DNA from: Candidatus Westeberhardia cardiocondylae
Lineage (GTDB): Bacteria > Pseudomonadota > Gammaproteobacteria > Enterobacterales > Enterobacteriaceae
NCBI GenBank assembly: GCA_024648765.1
Contig: JABYQC010000001.1
Location: forward strand, 1-64,000
Reading direction: 5' to 3'
DNA: 64,000 bases
The notes under the pieces are model-generated. The model worked only from the letters and a program-made list of their open reading frames with translations. It had not been told where the DNA came from and did no database searches. Below, in pieces: positions 42,081 to 54,253 of the stretch; positions within the stretch are counted from its first letter, which is position 1, and the number at the start of each line of letters is the position of its first letter. The position numbers were made by a program, and so were the translations under genes.

Positions 42081-42461
42081 GGGGCTGATTATGGATTCGA
42101 CGAATTTCAAGAGAATATATGGAGCATGTCGAGGTAGAAGTTGGACTCGTAAAAAACTTCGAGAAAAATGTTTGCAAATGATTTAAAGTATGAACCTGTT
42201 GCTTTAGCTGCATAATTAGTTTGAGAAACTAAAGGTTCTTTTTATCCCTTGTATTTTTCTCTTGGAATAATGGGATAGAAATTAATAAGCATTCAAGAGA
42301 TTGTACTAAATTCGTTATATGTTCGTATGTTTGTATAGTAGTTGAGTGTTATTATAGAAATTGTCTAGATTTCTTGAAATGATGTGTATTTTTATAGACT
42401 AAGCATGTAGAATCATATTTTTTTAGATTTTCGGACGCGGGTTCGAATCCCGCCAGCTCCA
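42081..42461 (+). ncRNA. ssrA: tmRNA (10Sa RNA)
   Basis: Rescues stalled ribosomes with SmpB and tags the unfinished protein. The 5' end GGGGCTGATTATGGATTCGACG and the 3' end GGGTTCGAATCCCGCCAGCTCC form the tRNA-like domain with acceptor GGGGCTG/CAGCTCC. CCA is not encoded beyond the natural CCA-like overlap. The tag frame at 42174-42215 reads ANDLKYEPVALAA then TAA. The 13-residue tag with the -EPVALAA end resembles tags I recall from Blochmannia-type symbionts; E. coli has ANDENYALAA. The pseudoknot region after the tag is AT-rich and shortened pairing is likely. Confidence 0.96.
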
Positions 42462-42679
42462 TTTTGTTAAAGTATTTTTTCTATGTTTTTTGATAGTTTT
42501 GGTGTTTTATGGGGTTTTTTTGAATATTTTTTGAGTTATTTAGATGGATTTTTGCAGTGTTTATGATTTTTTAAGTTTTTTATTTGTGTTTTATAGATAA
42601 GTTTATATATTGGATATGAGTGTATATGTTGGGAATTTGTGTATTTTTGGCATAATGTGATTGCTTGAGATTTTTGATT

Positions 42680-43633
42680 TTATTCGAGAATGTTTCCTGG
42701 ATATAGCAATGTATGTTTTGGTGTATTGGATATATTTTGAAAAGTAGTTGTTGGTTTATTTTCTATTTGTAATGTTTTTATGATTAATGTTTTTTGTCCT
42801 GTTGCGATGTGTATTCCAGTGTTATCTATTTTTAGAATTGTTCCTGGTGTTTTTGAGGATGTTTTTTGACAAGTTTCTGCTTGCCAAATTTTTATTCTTT
42901 TTCCATGTGTTATAAAGTAACTTCCTGGCCAAGGATTAAATGCTCTAATTTGTTTATTTATTTCTTTTGCTGATAGGAACCATTTAATTTTTGTTTCTTG
43001 TTTTTGTATTTTTTTTGCATAAGTAGCGGTGTTTTGGTTTTGGGGTTTTGGTGTTATGTTATTATGAGCAAGATTATTTAATGTTTTGATTAGTATATTT
43101 TTTCCTATTAAAGTTAGTTTTTTTTCTAGGGTAGCACTGGTGTCTTGTGGATGAATTTTACATGTTTGTTGGTACAGGATATTTCCTGTATCTAATCCAG
43201 CATCCATTTGTATTATGGTAACTCCGCTTTTTTTGTCTCCTGCTAATATAGCTCGTTGTATTGGTGCTGCTCCTCTCCATTTTGGAAGTAGAGAGGCGTG
43301 TATATTGATGCATCCTAAATGGGGTATATTTAGGATTTTTTTTGGGATAATAATACCATAGGATACAACAATCATAATATCTGCAAGGAGATTTTTGATT
43401 GTGTTTTTCCATGTAAGAAAATCTTTTGATGATAGTGGTTGAAATATTGGTATGTTATTTTGTTGTGATATTTGTTTTATTATGTTTGGATATAATGGTG
43501 TTCTTGTTTTTTTCGGACAATCTGCTTTAGTAAATATTCCTATTATATTATATTGATTTTGTAGTAAGTGTTTTAGATGTTGTGCAGAGAATGTTGATGT
43601 TCCAGCAAATATTATGCGAAATTTTTTATTCAT
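42680..43633 (-). CDS. fmt: Methionyl-tRNA formyltransferase
   Basis: Formylates initiator Met-tRNA. 317 residues against 315 in E. coli. The formyl-THF motif and catalytic core CINIHASLLPKWRGAAPIQRAIL...TIIQMDAGLDTGNIL carries the Asn, His and Asp residues of the active site. IRAFNPWPGSYF marks the tRNA-binding C-terminal domain. It is downstream of def on the same strand by about 70 bases, the conserved def-fmt operon. Confidence 0.96.
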   Translation of the reverse strand: MNKKFRIIFAGTSTFSAQHLKHLLQNQYNIIGIFTKADCPKKTRTPLYPNIIKQISQQNNIPIFQPLSSKDFLTWKNTIKNLLADIMIVVSYGIIIPKKILNIPHLGCINIHASLLPKWRGAAPIQRAILAGDKKSGVTIIQMDAGLDTGNILYQQTCKIHPQDTSATLEKKLTLIGKNILIKTLNNLAHNNITPKPQNQNTATYAKKIQKQETKIKWFLSAKEINKQIRAFNPWPGSYFITHGKRIKIWQAETCQKTSSKTPGTILKIDNTGIHIATGQKTLIIKTLQIENKPTTTFQNISNTPKHTLLYPGNILE

Positions 43634-43702
43634 GATATTTGTTAATGTATATATTTTGTAAATGAAAGTATTTTTTGTTTGTAGTATTATTATTTTATAT
43701 GG

Positions 43703-44149
43703 TTATTTAAGATAATCGATAAATAATTTTCCAATTAAATGGTCCATTTCATGTTGGATACAAATAGATAGTAAATTTTGTGTTTGTAATTCAAAATATT
43801 CTCCTTGTTGATTAAATGCGCGTATTTTGATTGTTTTATATCTAGGGATGATACCGTATTTTTCAGGAATGGATAAACATCCTTCTTGAGTTTGTATGTT
43901 TCCGTGTTTGTTTAGTATTATTGGATTAATTAATACAAGTTTTTGGTTTTTAGTTTTTGAAATATCTATAACAATAATTTGTTTGTGAATATTGACTTGT
44001 GTTGCGGCTAGGCCAATTCCGGAAAAAAAGTACATAGTATCGAACATGTTTTGTATTGTATGTATTATGTTTTTGTTAATTTTTTTTATTGGTTTTGCCG
44101 TTTTTCTTAGTCTTTTATCTGGGTAATATATTATTTTTAAAAGTGACAT
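43703..44149 (-). CDS. def: Peptide deformylase
   Basis: Metalloenzyme removing the formyl group from new proteins. 148 residues against 169 in E. coli. All three motifs are intact: GIGLAATQ, EGCLSIPE and QHEMDHLIGKLF, giving the Cys and two His metal ligands and the catalytic Glu. The protein ends at IDYLK, so the C-terminal helix of the E. coli enzyme is lost, which is tolerated in other family members. First gene of def-fmt. Confidence 0.95.
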   Translation of the reverse strand: MSLLKIIYYPDKRLRKTAKPIKKINKNIIHTIQNMFDTMYFFSGIGLAATQVNIHKQIIVIDISKTKNQKLVLINPIILNKHGNIQTQEGCLSIPEKYGIIPRYKTIKIRAFNQQGEYFELQTQNLLSICIQHEMDHLIGKLFIDYLK

Positions 44150-45316
44150 AGTTTATTTTTCTTATGTATTTGTGTTTGGTGTTTTAGGTATGCATGTTTT
44201 ATGCATTATTGTTAGAAATATTGATGTTTATATTTAAATATATTTAATGTTTTTTTATGTTTTTATAAAACATGTTATATTGTGATGTTGTGTTTATTTT
44301 TGGTATGTTGATATTATGGTTGGATTTTTGTTTGAGTGATATATTGTTGATATGTTTTTGTTAAATGTGTTTTATGTTGTGTGTTAGTAATTTTTTTGTT
44401 TTGTGCTTGTGTTTATTATATTTGTATTGTGAGGTTTTTATGTTGTGTTTTGTGTTTTGGATATGGTTGTGAGGTTTTTGGTGTTGGAAAATATTTTATG
44501 GTTTTTTTATTTGTTAAGAGATTATATTAGAAGTGATTTATGTAATTAGTTGTTTTTTGTAAATGTATGTGGGTATTTTTTTGGATTGTTTTATTATACA
44601 ATATTATAATTATGTTGTGTATTTTAGTTTTGTGTGTTTTTGAGTATTATGGATTTGTGAATATTGTTAATATGATGTTTTATGGTTTGTGTGGCGATGT
44701 ATATATTGTAGTTTAAAAAATTTTTATGAAATATATGGATGTAAAATATAGTGAGAGATATTTTATATTATAATTTTTATATGATATTTGGTGTTTTGTT
44801 TATTGTGTACTTTGTTGATTTTTCTGTATTGGTCAGGTTTAAATGTGTATGTTTTGTTATGTCGGGGTAATTTTATGTTTTGTGTTGGGTTTTGTGGGTA
44901 TTTATTGGGGTGTTTATGTGATATAGTTTGTGATTTTGTAATGAGATAATGGAAAAAGGTATTGTGTGATTTTTTATAAGTTGTACAAATATTATAGGAG
45001 TTATTGCAGTTTTTGTGTTATTATATGTGTTTTGTTTTTGGATTATGGAGGTGATTTCTTTATTTTGTAGAGAAATAATGTTTATTATAATTTTTTATTT
45101 TTAGTAAATGTGTTTTGTATTAATATCTATATTATTAATTGATTTGTTGTAAAGATTGTTTTTTTGATATTTATTGAGAAATTTTTGCATGGAGATACTG
45201 AGAGAGTTTTTTTTGGGATTTTGGTTTTATTGTATATATATTTTTGCAAAAAATTTTGTCAAATAATATTTATAATAATTTTTTCGTTATATATGATGCT
45301 GAGGTTTATAGTATTT
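44150..45316. other. 1.2-kb gap at the ancestral dprA-smg-topA-like-tsaC position
   Basis: In E. coli def is divergent from dprA, smg, yrdD, tsaC and aroE. Only def and aroE flank this gap. The sequence is extremely T- and G-rich; for example 44341-44400 holds 37 T, 12 G, 11 A and no C. I see no TsaC or DprA motif. An upstream extension of the aroE frame to 45164 is hydrophobic and has no family match. Confidence 0.45.
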
Positions 45317-46141
45317 ATGGAAAAGTTTTTTAATGTTTTTGGGAATCCTGTTGCGCATAGTTTATCTCCTAGAATTTATTCATTATTTTCTTTAGAGGCT
45401 GGTACAGATTATTCTTATGGTCGTGTTTTAGTGCCTATTGGGGATCTTACAAATAAATTAAAATGTTTTTTTTCTTCTGGAGGATTAGGAGCTAATGTTA
45501 CTTTACCATTTAAGGAAGAAGCTTTTTTTGTTTGTGATGCTTGGACAGATCGTGCGTTATTATCTAAAACGGTTAATGTTATTAAAAAAAATTCTGATGG
45601 TACACTTTTGGGAGATAATACTGATGGGATAGGATTATTTTATGATTTACAAAGACTTGCTATGATTCGTAAAGATAGTGTAATTTTATTATTAGGAGCT
45701 GGGGGTGCTTCTCGAGGAGTAATTCCCTCGTTGTTAGATTATGGTTGTAAGATTTTTTTGGTAAATAGAACGTTTTTGCGTGCAAAAAATTTAGCTAGTT
45801 TTTATTGTAATTTAGGCGATATTTGTGTTGTCCCTTTTGAAGATTTATATAAGATATCAAATATTGATTTAGTTATTAATGCTACATCAATTAGTGTATC
45901 TAATGATGTATTATGTTTATCAAAATCTATTGTGTATTCGGAAGTTTTTTTTTATGATATGTTTTACTCTAGTCATGGTCGCGATACATCATTTATTTCT
46001 TGGTGTCGTGAACAAGGTGCGGTGCATTGTGAAAATGGTCTTGGTATGTTGGTTAGTCAGGCTGCATATTCTTTTTTTTTATGGCATAATGTTTTTCCTT
46101 CTGTATTGCCTGTTTTGGATAAATTAAAATGTGGCGTTTGA
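45317..46141 (+). CDS. aroE: Shikimate dehydrogenase (NADP+)
   Basis: Reduces 3-dehydroshikimate to shikimate in chorismate synthesis. 274 residues against 272 in E. coli. Motifs are FGNPVAHSLSPRIY for substrate binding, GANVTLPFKEEAF with the catalytic Lys, GDNTDGIG with the catalytic Asp, the nucleotide-binding GAGGASRG and VNRT, and the end GLGMLVSQAAYSFFLWHG. The ATG at 45317 (MEKFFNVFGNP) fits the family; earlier in-frame starts add about 50 hydrophobic residues. It is the only shikimate gene here. Keeping it suggests aromatic supply to the host, as inference. Confidence 0.96.
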   Translation: MEKFFNVFGNPVAHSLSPRIYSLFSLEAGTDYSYGRVLVPIGDLTNKLKCFFSSGGLGANVTLPFKEEAFFVCDAWTDRALLSKTVNVIKKNSDGTLLGDNTDGIGLFYDLQRLAMIRKDSVILLLGAGGASRGVIPSLLDYGCKIFLVNRTFLRAKNLASFYCNLGDICVVPFEDLYKISNIDLVINATSISVSNDVLCLSKSIVYSEVFFYDMFYSSHGRDTSFISWCREQGAVHCENGLGMLVSQAAYSFFLWHNVFPSVLPVLDKLKCGV

Positions 46142-46525
46142 TTTGTATGTGCTAGAAGATTAATAATTATATTTTTATTGGTATTATTGTTTATATAAGA
46201 ATTTTATATGTAATTTTGTTATTAATTATTGTATTTTTGTGCATATTATTGATTTTGATAAATATGTCTGTGTTTTTTGGATTACGTATAAGAAATAGGT
46301 TTTTTGTTTTTTGAAAATTTTTTATTGTATATATTGTGATATGGGTGAAATTTTTATTAATTTTTTATATTTTTATTGACATTGGTGTGTGTTATTGGAT
46401 ATGATGCTCATCAGTGTTTTATTATTGTGTTTTTATATTAGTGTTTTTTATATTTTTATGTTTATTAGTTTTAGAATGTAATTGTAACGTTTTATTTATT
46501 ATGTTTATTTCGATATTGTTAGATA
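46142..46525. other. Spacer between aroE and the rRNA leader
   Basis: T-rich bases with no gene. E. coli rrnD lies beside this block, so a 16S gene would be expected next, but no 16S sequence and no spacer tRNA-Ile or tRNA-Ala is present. A promoter for the 23S-5S transcript should lie here or in the leader; I cannot identify one firmly. Confidence 0.4.
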
Positions 46526-46663
46526 GTTCTTTAAAAATTTGGTAGGAATAGTTTTATAATTTTTTTAAAAAATTTATGAGTCTCTTTTGCAGCAAAGTAT
46601 AAAAATTGTTTTAAATAGTGTAATTTTTTTAATTTTTACGTGAAAGATATCTTAAAGTTGTAA
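46526..46663 (+). promoter_or_regulatory. Remnant of the 16S-23S spacer with boxA-like element
   Basis: Three blocks recall the E. coli spacer just before 23S, in the right order. GTTCTTTAAAAATTTGG (46526-46542) is like boxA CTCTTTAAAAATCTGG, ATGAGTCTCT (46576-46585) is like GTGAGTCTCT, and GAAAGATATCTTAAAGTTG (46642-46660) is like the final spacer before GGTTAAG. BoxA recruits the Nus antitermination complex to rRNA transcripts. The comparison is from memory. It implies the 23S leader survived after the 16S gene was separated. Confidence 0.6.
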
Positions 46664-49646
<2,983 letters not shown>

Positions 49647-49689
49647 GCAACATTTAAGATATTTGATTGTGTATTTGTATGGTATTGTA

Positions 49690-49809
49690 TACCTGGTAGA
49701 TATAGCGCGATGGGTCCACCTGATTCCATATCGAACTCAGAAGTGAAATATCGTAGTGCCGATGGTAGTGTGGAGTTTTCTTCATGTGAGAGTAGGGAAC
49801 TGCCAGGTT
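49690..49809 (+). rRNA. 5S ribosomal RNA
   Basis: About 120 bases. TACCTGG pairs with CCAGGT at the ends, with GGGTCCACCTGATTCCATATCGAACTCAGAAGTGAAA and CCGATGGTAGTGTGG inside, all typical of 5S. It is co-oriented with and close behind 23S. Confidence 0.96.
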
Positions 49810-49974
49810 TTTTATGTATTTGATAATGTTTGTAAATATTTAACAGTTTGGGTATATTTGATTGTTTGAGATGATGTTTTATTTTATTATGGTATTATGT
49901 TGTTTTTGTGTTTAGTAGGTTGATTTTTTTATGTTTTTTTAGTTTGAAATTACTGACATTTTTGTGTATGTTGA

Positions 49975-50424
49975 TTATATTTTTCCGGAGTGTCCGAATC
50001 CTTTATTGTTTCTTTTTGTACGATTTTTAAAGGATTTGATTAAATTAAATTTTACTCGTATTATTGGAAAAAATATTATTTGTGCTATTCTTTCATGTGG
50101 TTGTATTGTGTATGTTTTATTGTTTCTGTTCCATATTGATAGTTTGATTTCTCCTTGATAATCTGAATCAATTAATCCTATTGTATTTCCTAGAATAATA
50201 CCATGGTAATGTCCTAGTCCTGATCTTGGTATTATTATTGCTGTTATATTCGGATCCGATATATGTATTGCTATTCCTGTTGGTATCAGTACAGTGTTTT
50301 TTGGTTTTATTTGTATTGGTTTGTTAATATTTGCATGTAAATCTAATGCAGATGATCCTGTAGTAGTATATTTAGGATATGGTATGTTTTTGTTAGTTAT
50401 TTTTATATTGATATTTATTTTCAT
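49975..50424 (-). CDS. dut: dUTP diphosphatase
   Basis: Hydrolyses dUTP to dUMP, keeping uracil out of DNA and feeding dTMP synthesis; it complements ung in this window. 149 residues against 151 in E. coli. The five trimeric dUTPase motifs are visible: SSALDLHA, PRSGLGHYHGI, GLIDSDYQGEI, RIAQIIF and the C-terminal flexible arm KGFGHSG. In E. coli coaBC lies upstream; that gene is missing here. Confidence 0.96.
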   Translation of the reverse strand: MKININIKITNKNIPYPKYTTTGSSALDLHANINKPIQIKPKNTVLIPTGIAIHISDPNITAIIIPRSGLGHYHGIILGNTIGLIDSDYQGEIKLSIWNRNNKTYTIQPHERIAQIIFFPIIRVKFNLIKSFKNRTKRNNKGFGHSGKI

Positions 50425-50840
50425 TTTTTATTATAGGCAATATTTTTGTTTTTTGTTGTGTTGATACGTTTTATTTTGTGTGATTGCGGATGTTATGTAT
50501 TTTTTATTTATTTTATTAGAAGATATTTATCTTTAACTTTAGTTATTGTTGTGTTATTGTAATGTTTAGTGTATATATGGTTTATAGTGATTTTTTATAT
50601 GCTGATTTGCTAATTTTTTGTATTTTAATATAGTATTTGGTGTATTTCAAATTTTTGTTTGAAGTTTTATATTTGGTTGTAATAATTCTTTATAAATCGT
50701 AGATATGATTTGTTGTGATAAGTGGATGTTTTTGTTGTGTTTGTGGTTGTATTTGTTAGGTGTATATGGTGTTTTATGATGTTATTATATAGGTGTTTTA
50801 AAAAATTTATAAAATATATAAAAATTTAAGAGAGAGATAT
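50425..50840. other. Gap at the ancestral coaBC-radC position
   Basis: E. coli has coaBC (dfp) and radC between dut and rpmB. The 416 bases here show no CoaBC motif on either strand. Promoters for dut (leftward) and rpmB (rightward, with GAGAGAGATATATG just before the start) are expected. Confidence 0.4.
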
Positions 50841-51065
50841 ATGTCTAGAATATGTAGTATTACTGGAAGAAAATCTATTTTTGGAAACAGACGTTCTCAT
50901 GCTATGAATGCAACTAAGCGTCGTTTTTTTCCGAATTTGCAGTTTCATCGTTTTTGGTCAAGAAAGGAAAATCGTTATATTAGATTGAGGGTTAGTGTTA
51001 GAGGTATGCGTATTCTTGATAAGAATGAAGATATTTTGTTGTGTTGTAGTGATTTACACAAATAG
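50841..51065 (+). CDS. rpmB: 50S ribosomal protein L28
   Basis: Large-subunit protein; 74 residues against 78 in E. coli. The sequence carries [35 protein letters not shown] and [13 protein letters not shown]. The strong AGAGAGAG upstream sets the start. It is followed by rpmG after 42 bases, the usual pair. Confidence 0.96.
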   Translation: MSRICSITGRKSIFGNRRSHAMNATKRRFFPNLQFHRFWSRKENRYIRLRVSVRGMRILDKNEDILLCCSDLHK

Positions 51066-51107
51066 GATATTTTATATTTTGATTTTTAAGGTTATAGGGT
51101 GATTTTT

Positions 51108-51266
51108 ATGGGCAGAATAAATATTATGTTATTATCTTCTGTGAGTAGTCATTTTTATACGACTACTAGAAATAAGAGGTTAAAAGCAAATAGTATTGTT
51201 TTAAGAAAGTTTGATCCGACTGTTCGTCGTTATGTTTTGTATTATGAAAAAAAAATAAAAAGATAA
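51108..51266 (+). CDS. rpmG: 50S ribosomal protein L33
   Basis: Short large-subunit protein of 52 residues (E. coli 55). Translation from the ATG at 51108 gives MGRINIMLLSSVSSHFYTTT, then RNKRLKANSIVLRKFDPTVR and RYVLYYEKKIKR before TAA. The FYTTTRNKR and KFDPTVR blocks identify L33. GGGTGA lies seven bases upstream of the start. It is easily missed because it is shorter than 60 codons. mutM, which follows rpmG in E. coli, is absent. Confidence 0.95.
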   Translation: MGRINIMLLSSVSSHFYTTTRNKRLKANSIVLRKFDPTVRRYVLYYEKKIKR

Positions 51267-51514
51267 TATTGGATTTTGTTTATTTTATGTATTATTTGTG
51301 TGTTTATTTGTTGAAATATGTGGTTTGAATAGAATTGGTGTTTTTTATTGTATTTTATGAGATTTGTATATTATGTTTTGGGTTATTTGGATGTATTTTT
51401 TTGATCTTTTATAATTTGTTTGGTATTTTTATAGTTTTGTATTTTTTTTTGAATTTTTTTGTGAGTAAGAGAAGTTTTTATTTTTTTCTGTTATATGTTT
51501 TAGAACGTTGTAAT

Positions 51515-51991
51515 TTATGTTGTATTTTGCATAATATATCCAGTATCAATATTTTTTGGGTTTTTTGCAGCTATTTTTGCTAGTTTGTCACAGTGTTCAT
51601 TATTTGTGTTGCCATTATGGGATTTTATCCAGTTCCAGGTAATTTTGTTGTTTTGTATGAGTAAGTTTATTTTTTGCCATAAATCTAGATTTTTAATTGT
51701 TTTATGTTTTGAGTTTTTCCATCCATTTTTTTTCCAGTTTTTTATCCATTTTGTTGTTCCTAATTTTATATATGTGCTATCAGTATATATAAGTATATTG
51801 TGTGCATGTGTTACATTTTCTAGAGCTTTAATGATTGCTATTAGTTCCATTCTGTTGTTAGTGGTCATTTGATATCCTGCTTTGAATATTTTTGTTATGT
51901 TTTGATATTTTATGATTGTTGCAAAACCACCTGGTCCTGGATTTCCTATGCATGAACCGTCAGTGAATATTTTTATTTTTTTGGATTTCAT
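51515..51991 (-). CDS. rnhA: Ribonuclease HI
   Basis: Degrades RNA in RNA-DNA hybrids. 158 residues against 155 in E. coli. The four acidic active-site residues are in FTDGSCIGNPGPGG, NNRMELIAI, YTDSTYI and HCDKLAK. The basic handle WIKNWKKNGWK is present. It is divergent from dnaQ with about 50 bases between starts, as in E. coli. Confidence 0.96.
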   Translation of the reverse strand: MKSKKIKIFTDGSCIGNPGPGGFATIIKYQNITKIFKAGYQMTTNNRMELIAIIKALENVTHAHNILIYTDSTYIKLGTTKWIKNWKKNGWKNSKHKTIKNLDLWQKINLLIQNNKITWNWIKSHNGNTNNEHCDKLAKIAAKNPKNIDTGYIMQNTT

Positions 51992-52042
51992 AATGTATTG
52001 GGTTAGAATGATATTTTAATATTGTGTAAAATGAAAATTATT

Positions 52043-52801
52043 ATGAGGTATTGTATAATAAGTATTATGATGAGACAAGTTGCTTTAGATACAGAAACAA
52101 CAGGAATGAACAAGTTTGGTGTGCATTATGAAAATCATCGTATTATTGAGATTGGGGCGGTAGAAATTATTAATCGTAGAGTAACTGGTAAATATTTTCA
52201 TGTTTATTTGAATCCTCGTAGATATATTGATGTAGAAGCGTTTAATGTACATGGTATTAGTGATAGTTTTTTGCTTGATAAACCCACGTTTGGAGAAATA
52301 GTACATCAGTTTTTATGTTTTATTAGAGATAGCGAATTAATTTGTCATAATGCTCCATTTGATCTTGGTTTTATTAATTATGAAATTTCAATGTTACATG
52401 GTAGTTTTGGTAAAGTGGAGGATTTTTGTAAAATTATTGATACATTGAAGTTGGCTAGAAAAATGTTTCCTGGTAAAAGGAATAATTTAAATGCTTTATG
52501 TGAGAGATATTCTATTGATAATGCTCAGAGAACATTACACAGTGCTTTGCTTGATTCGAAAATATTAGCGAATGTTTTTCTTCGTATGACTTCTGGGCAA
52601 ATTTCTATGGATTTTTTTCATAAGAATAATAAAGAAAAATATTTTTTATTGAAAGATAATTTGCTTTCTAAATGTAATATAGAGATGAATTCAATATCAT
52701 TACATATTATTGATGTTAGTACAGAAGAATTGTTGGAACATCAAAGGCAGTTATTTCTTATAAAACAGAGGAGTGGATTTTGTATGTGGTTGGATGCATA
52801 G
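52043..52801 (+). CDS. dnaQ: DNA polymerase III subunit epsilon (3'-5' exonuclease)
   Basis: Proofreading subunit of the replicase. From the ATG at 52043 it has 252 residues (E. coli 243). The DEDDh exonuclease motifs are ALDTETTGMN, HNAPFDLGF and HSALLDSKILA. FCKIIDTLKLARKMFPGKRNNLNALC is also conserved, and the alpha-binding C terminus ends RSGFCMWL. Starts at 52022 (TTG), 52031, 52043 or 52067 are possible; GAGGT at 52044-52048 hints at 52067. Keeping proofreading is notable given the base bias. Confidence 0.94.
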   Translation: MRYCIISIMMRQVALDTETTGMNKFGVHYENHRIIEIGAVEIINRRVTGKYFHVYLNPRRYIDVEAFNVHGISDSFLLDKPTFGEIVHQFLCFIRDSELICHNAPFDLGFINYEISMLHGSFGKVEDFCKIIDTLKLARKMFPGKRNNLNALCERYSIDNAQRTLHSALLDSKILANVFLRMTSGQISMDFFHKNNKEKYFLLKDNLLSKCNIEMNSISLHIIDVSTEELLEHQRQLFLIKQRSGFCMWLDA

Positions 52802-53097
52802 TAGTGTTTTTTTGGAATTTTATATTTTTTTAATATTTGTATGTTTTACGTGTTAGTATGTGGAATATATGTATTGTATAGATATTGGTATGTATTATAT
52901 TTTTTTTGTATTTTGACATATGATGGTATGGTAAGTGTAGAAAAAATTTATTTTTTTATTTTATGTGGTTTGCATGGATTGTGGTAAGTTAATTGTTTTG
53001 GTTATGTTATGTTGTGTATTTTTGCAAATTTTATATTTTTAGTTTAATATTGTTTTTATGGTTTTGTATTGAAAAATTGGATAAGGATAATAAATAT

Positions 53098-53676
53098 ATG
53101 TATAGAAAATTGATTTTGAATGAATTTTCTCAATCTATATGTGTTTTACAAGATTTTATAAATAACGAGAATAATTTGCAAAATATTGAATGTGCAGCGA
53201 AATTAATTGTTAAGGCGTTGAAAAGTGGAGGAAAGGTGATTTCTTGTGGAAATGGTGGTTCACAATGTGATGCTATGCATTTTTCTGAGGAGTTAATGGG
53301 GCGTTATCGTGTACATCGTGTAGGTTATGCTGCGGTTGTAGTTTCTGATCCTAGTTATTTAACGTGTGTTAGCAATGATTTTGGTTATGAATTTGTTTTT
53401 TCTCGTTATATTGAGTCTTTAGGTAATTCTAATGATGTGTTAGTTTGTTTTTCTACGTCTGGAAATTCCCGGAATGTATTATATGCTATTAAAGCTGCTG
53501 AAGTTAAAAATATGACAGTTGTTTCTTTAATAGGAAATACGCAGAGTAAAATAGCTGGTTTATCTGATGTGGATATTTGTGTTCCTCATGTTGGTTATTC
53601 TGATCGTATTCAAGAAATACATATTAAGATAATTCATATTTTAATATTATTGATTGAAAAAGAAATGTCTATGTAG
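53098..53676 (+). CDS. gmhA: Phosphoheptose isomerase (sedoheptulose-7-phosphate isomerase)
   Basis: Converts sedoheptulose-7-phosphate to D-glycero-manno-heptose-7-phosphate for the LPS inner core. It has 192 residues, the E. coli length. The SIS-domain motifs are [49 protein letters not shown] and [17 protein letters not shown]. The ATG at 53098 has AAGGA upstream; the frame extends to 52993 without similarity. The pathway's next enzyme, HldE, lies at 60.9 kb and is partly degraded. Confidence 0.95.
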   Translation: MYRKLILNEFSQSICVLQDFINNENNLQNIECAAKLIVKALKSGGKVISCGNGGSQCDAMHFSEELMGRYRVHRVGYAAVVVSDPSYLTCVSNDFGYEFVFSRYIESLGNSNDVLVCFSTSGNSRNVLYAIKAAEVKNMTVVSLIGNTQSKIAGLSDVDICVPHVGYSDRIQEIHIKIIHILILLIEKEMSM

Positions 53677-53981
53677 AGTTGTAGTGGTTGTTAAAAATGA
53701 TGGTTTTTAAAAGTCATTAAATAATGATATATTGTAGTGTATTTTTTGGTTATTATGTATTTTTTAGGATTTATGTTGTGGAATATTATTTTATAAGGTT
53801 TTAAATATGTAAATGGGTATTTTTTTGATTTTATTGTATCATAGATTATAAAATTGTATTTTTTCGTAATACGTTATGTTGTGATGTTATATTGATATTG
53901 TTTTGAGATATTTAAGATGTGTTCAAAATATTATAAGATTTTCTCGGATGTATTGCGTAGGACGTGTTTAAGGTACATTGT
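53677..53981. other. Spacer between gmhA and ibaG
   Basis: About 305 T-rich bases with no gene or RNA visible. A GTG at 53964 could lengthen ibaG by six residues but the family start is at 53982. Confidence 0.35.
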
Positions 53982-54239
53982 ATGGTGAATTCTGTTGAAA
54001 TTAAGGAAGTGTTAGAGAAAGAATTGGTTGCAGATGAAATTTATGTATACCAAGATGGTAAACATTTTCGTGTGATTGTAGTTAGTGCATATTTTGTGGG
54101 GATGAATAGAGTAGACAGGCAGAAAATGGTTTATGCGCCATTGACCACATTTATTGTAAATAATTGTATACATTCTGTTTCTATTTTTACTTATACGCCT
54201 GTTGAGTGGAGAGGAATAAATGATGATGATAAATCTTAA
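53982..54239 (+). CDS. ibaG: BolA-family iron-sulfur protein IbaG
   Basis: Small BolA-type protein that partners monothiol glutaredoxins in iron-sulfur trafficking and acid response. 85 residues against 84 in E. coli. The sequence MVNSVEIKEVLEKEL...FRVIVVS...RVDRQKMVYAPL...IHSVSIFTYTPVEW matches the family throughout. It precedes murA by 14 bases, the same ibaG-murA order as in E. coli. Together with nfuA it shows iron-sulfur maintenance is kept. Confidence 0.93.
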   Translation: MVNSVEIKEVLEKELVADEIYVYQDGKHFRVIVVSAYFVGMNRVDRQKMVYAPLTTFIVNNCIHSVSIFTYTPVEWRGINDDDKS

Positions 54240-54253
54240 GAAAGAGAGTATTT

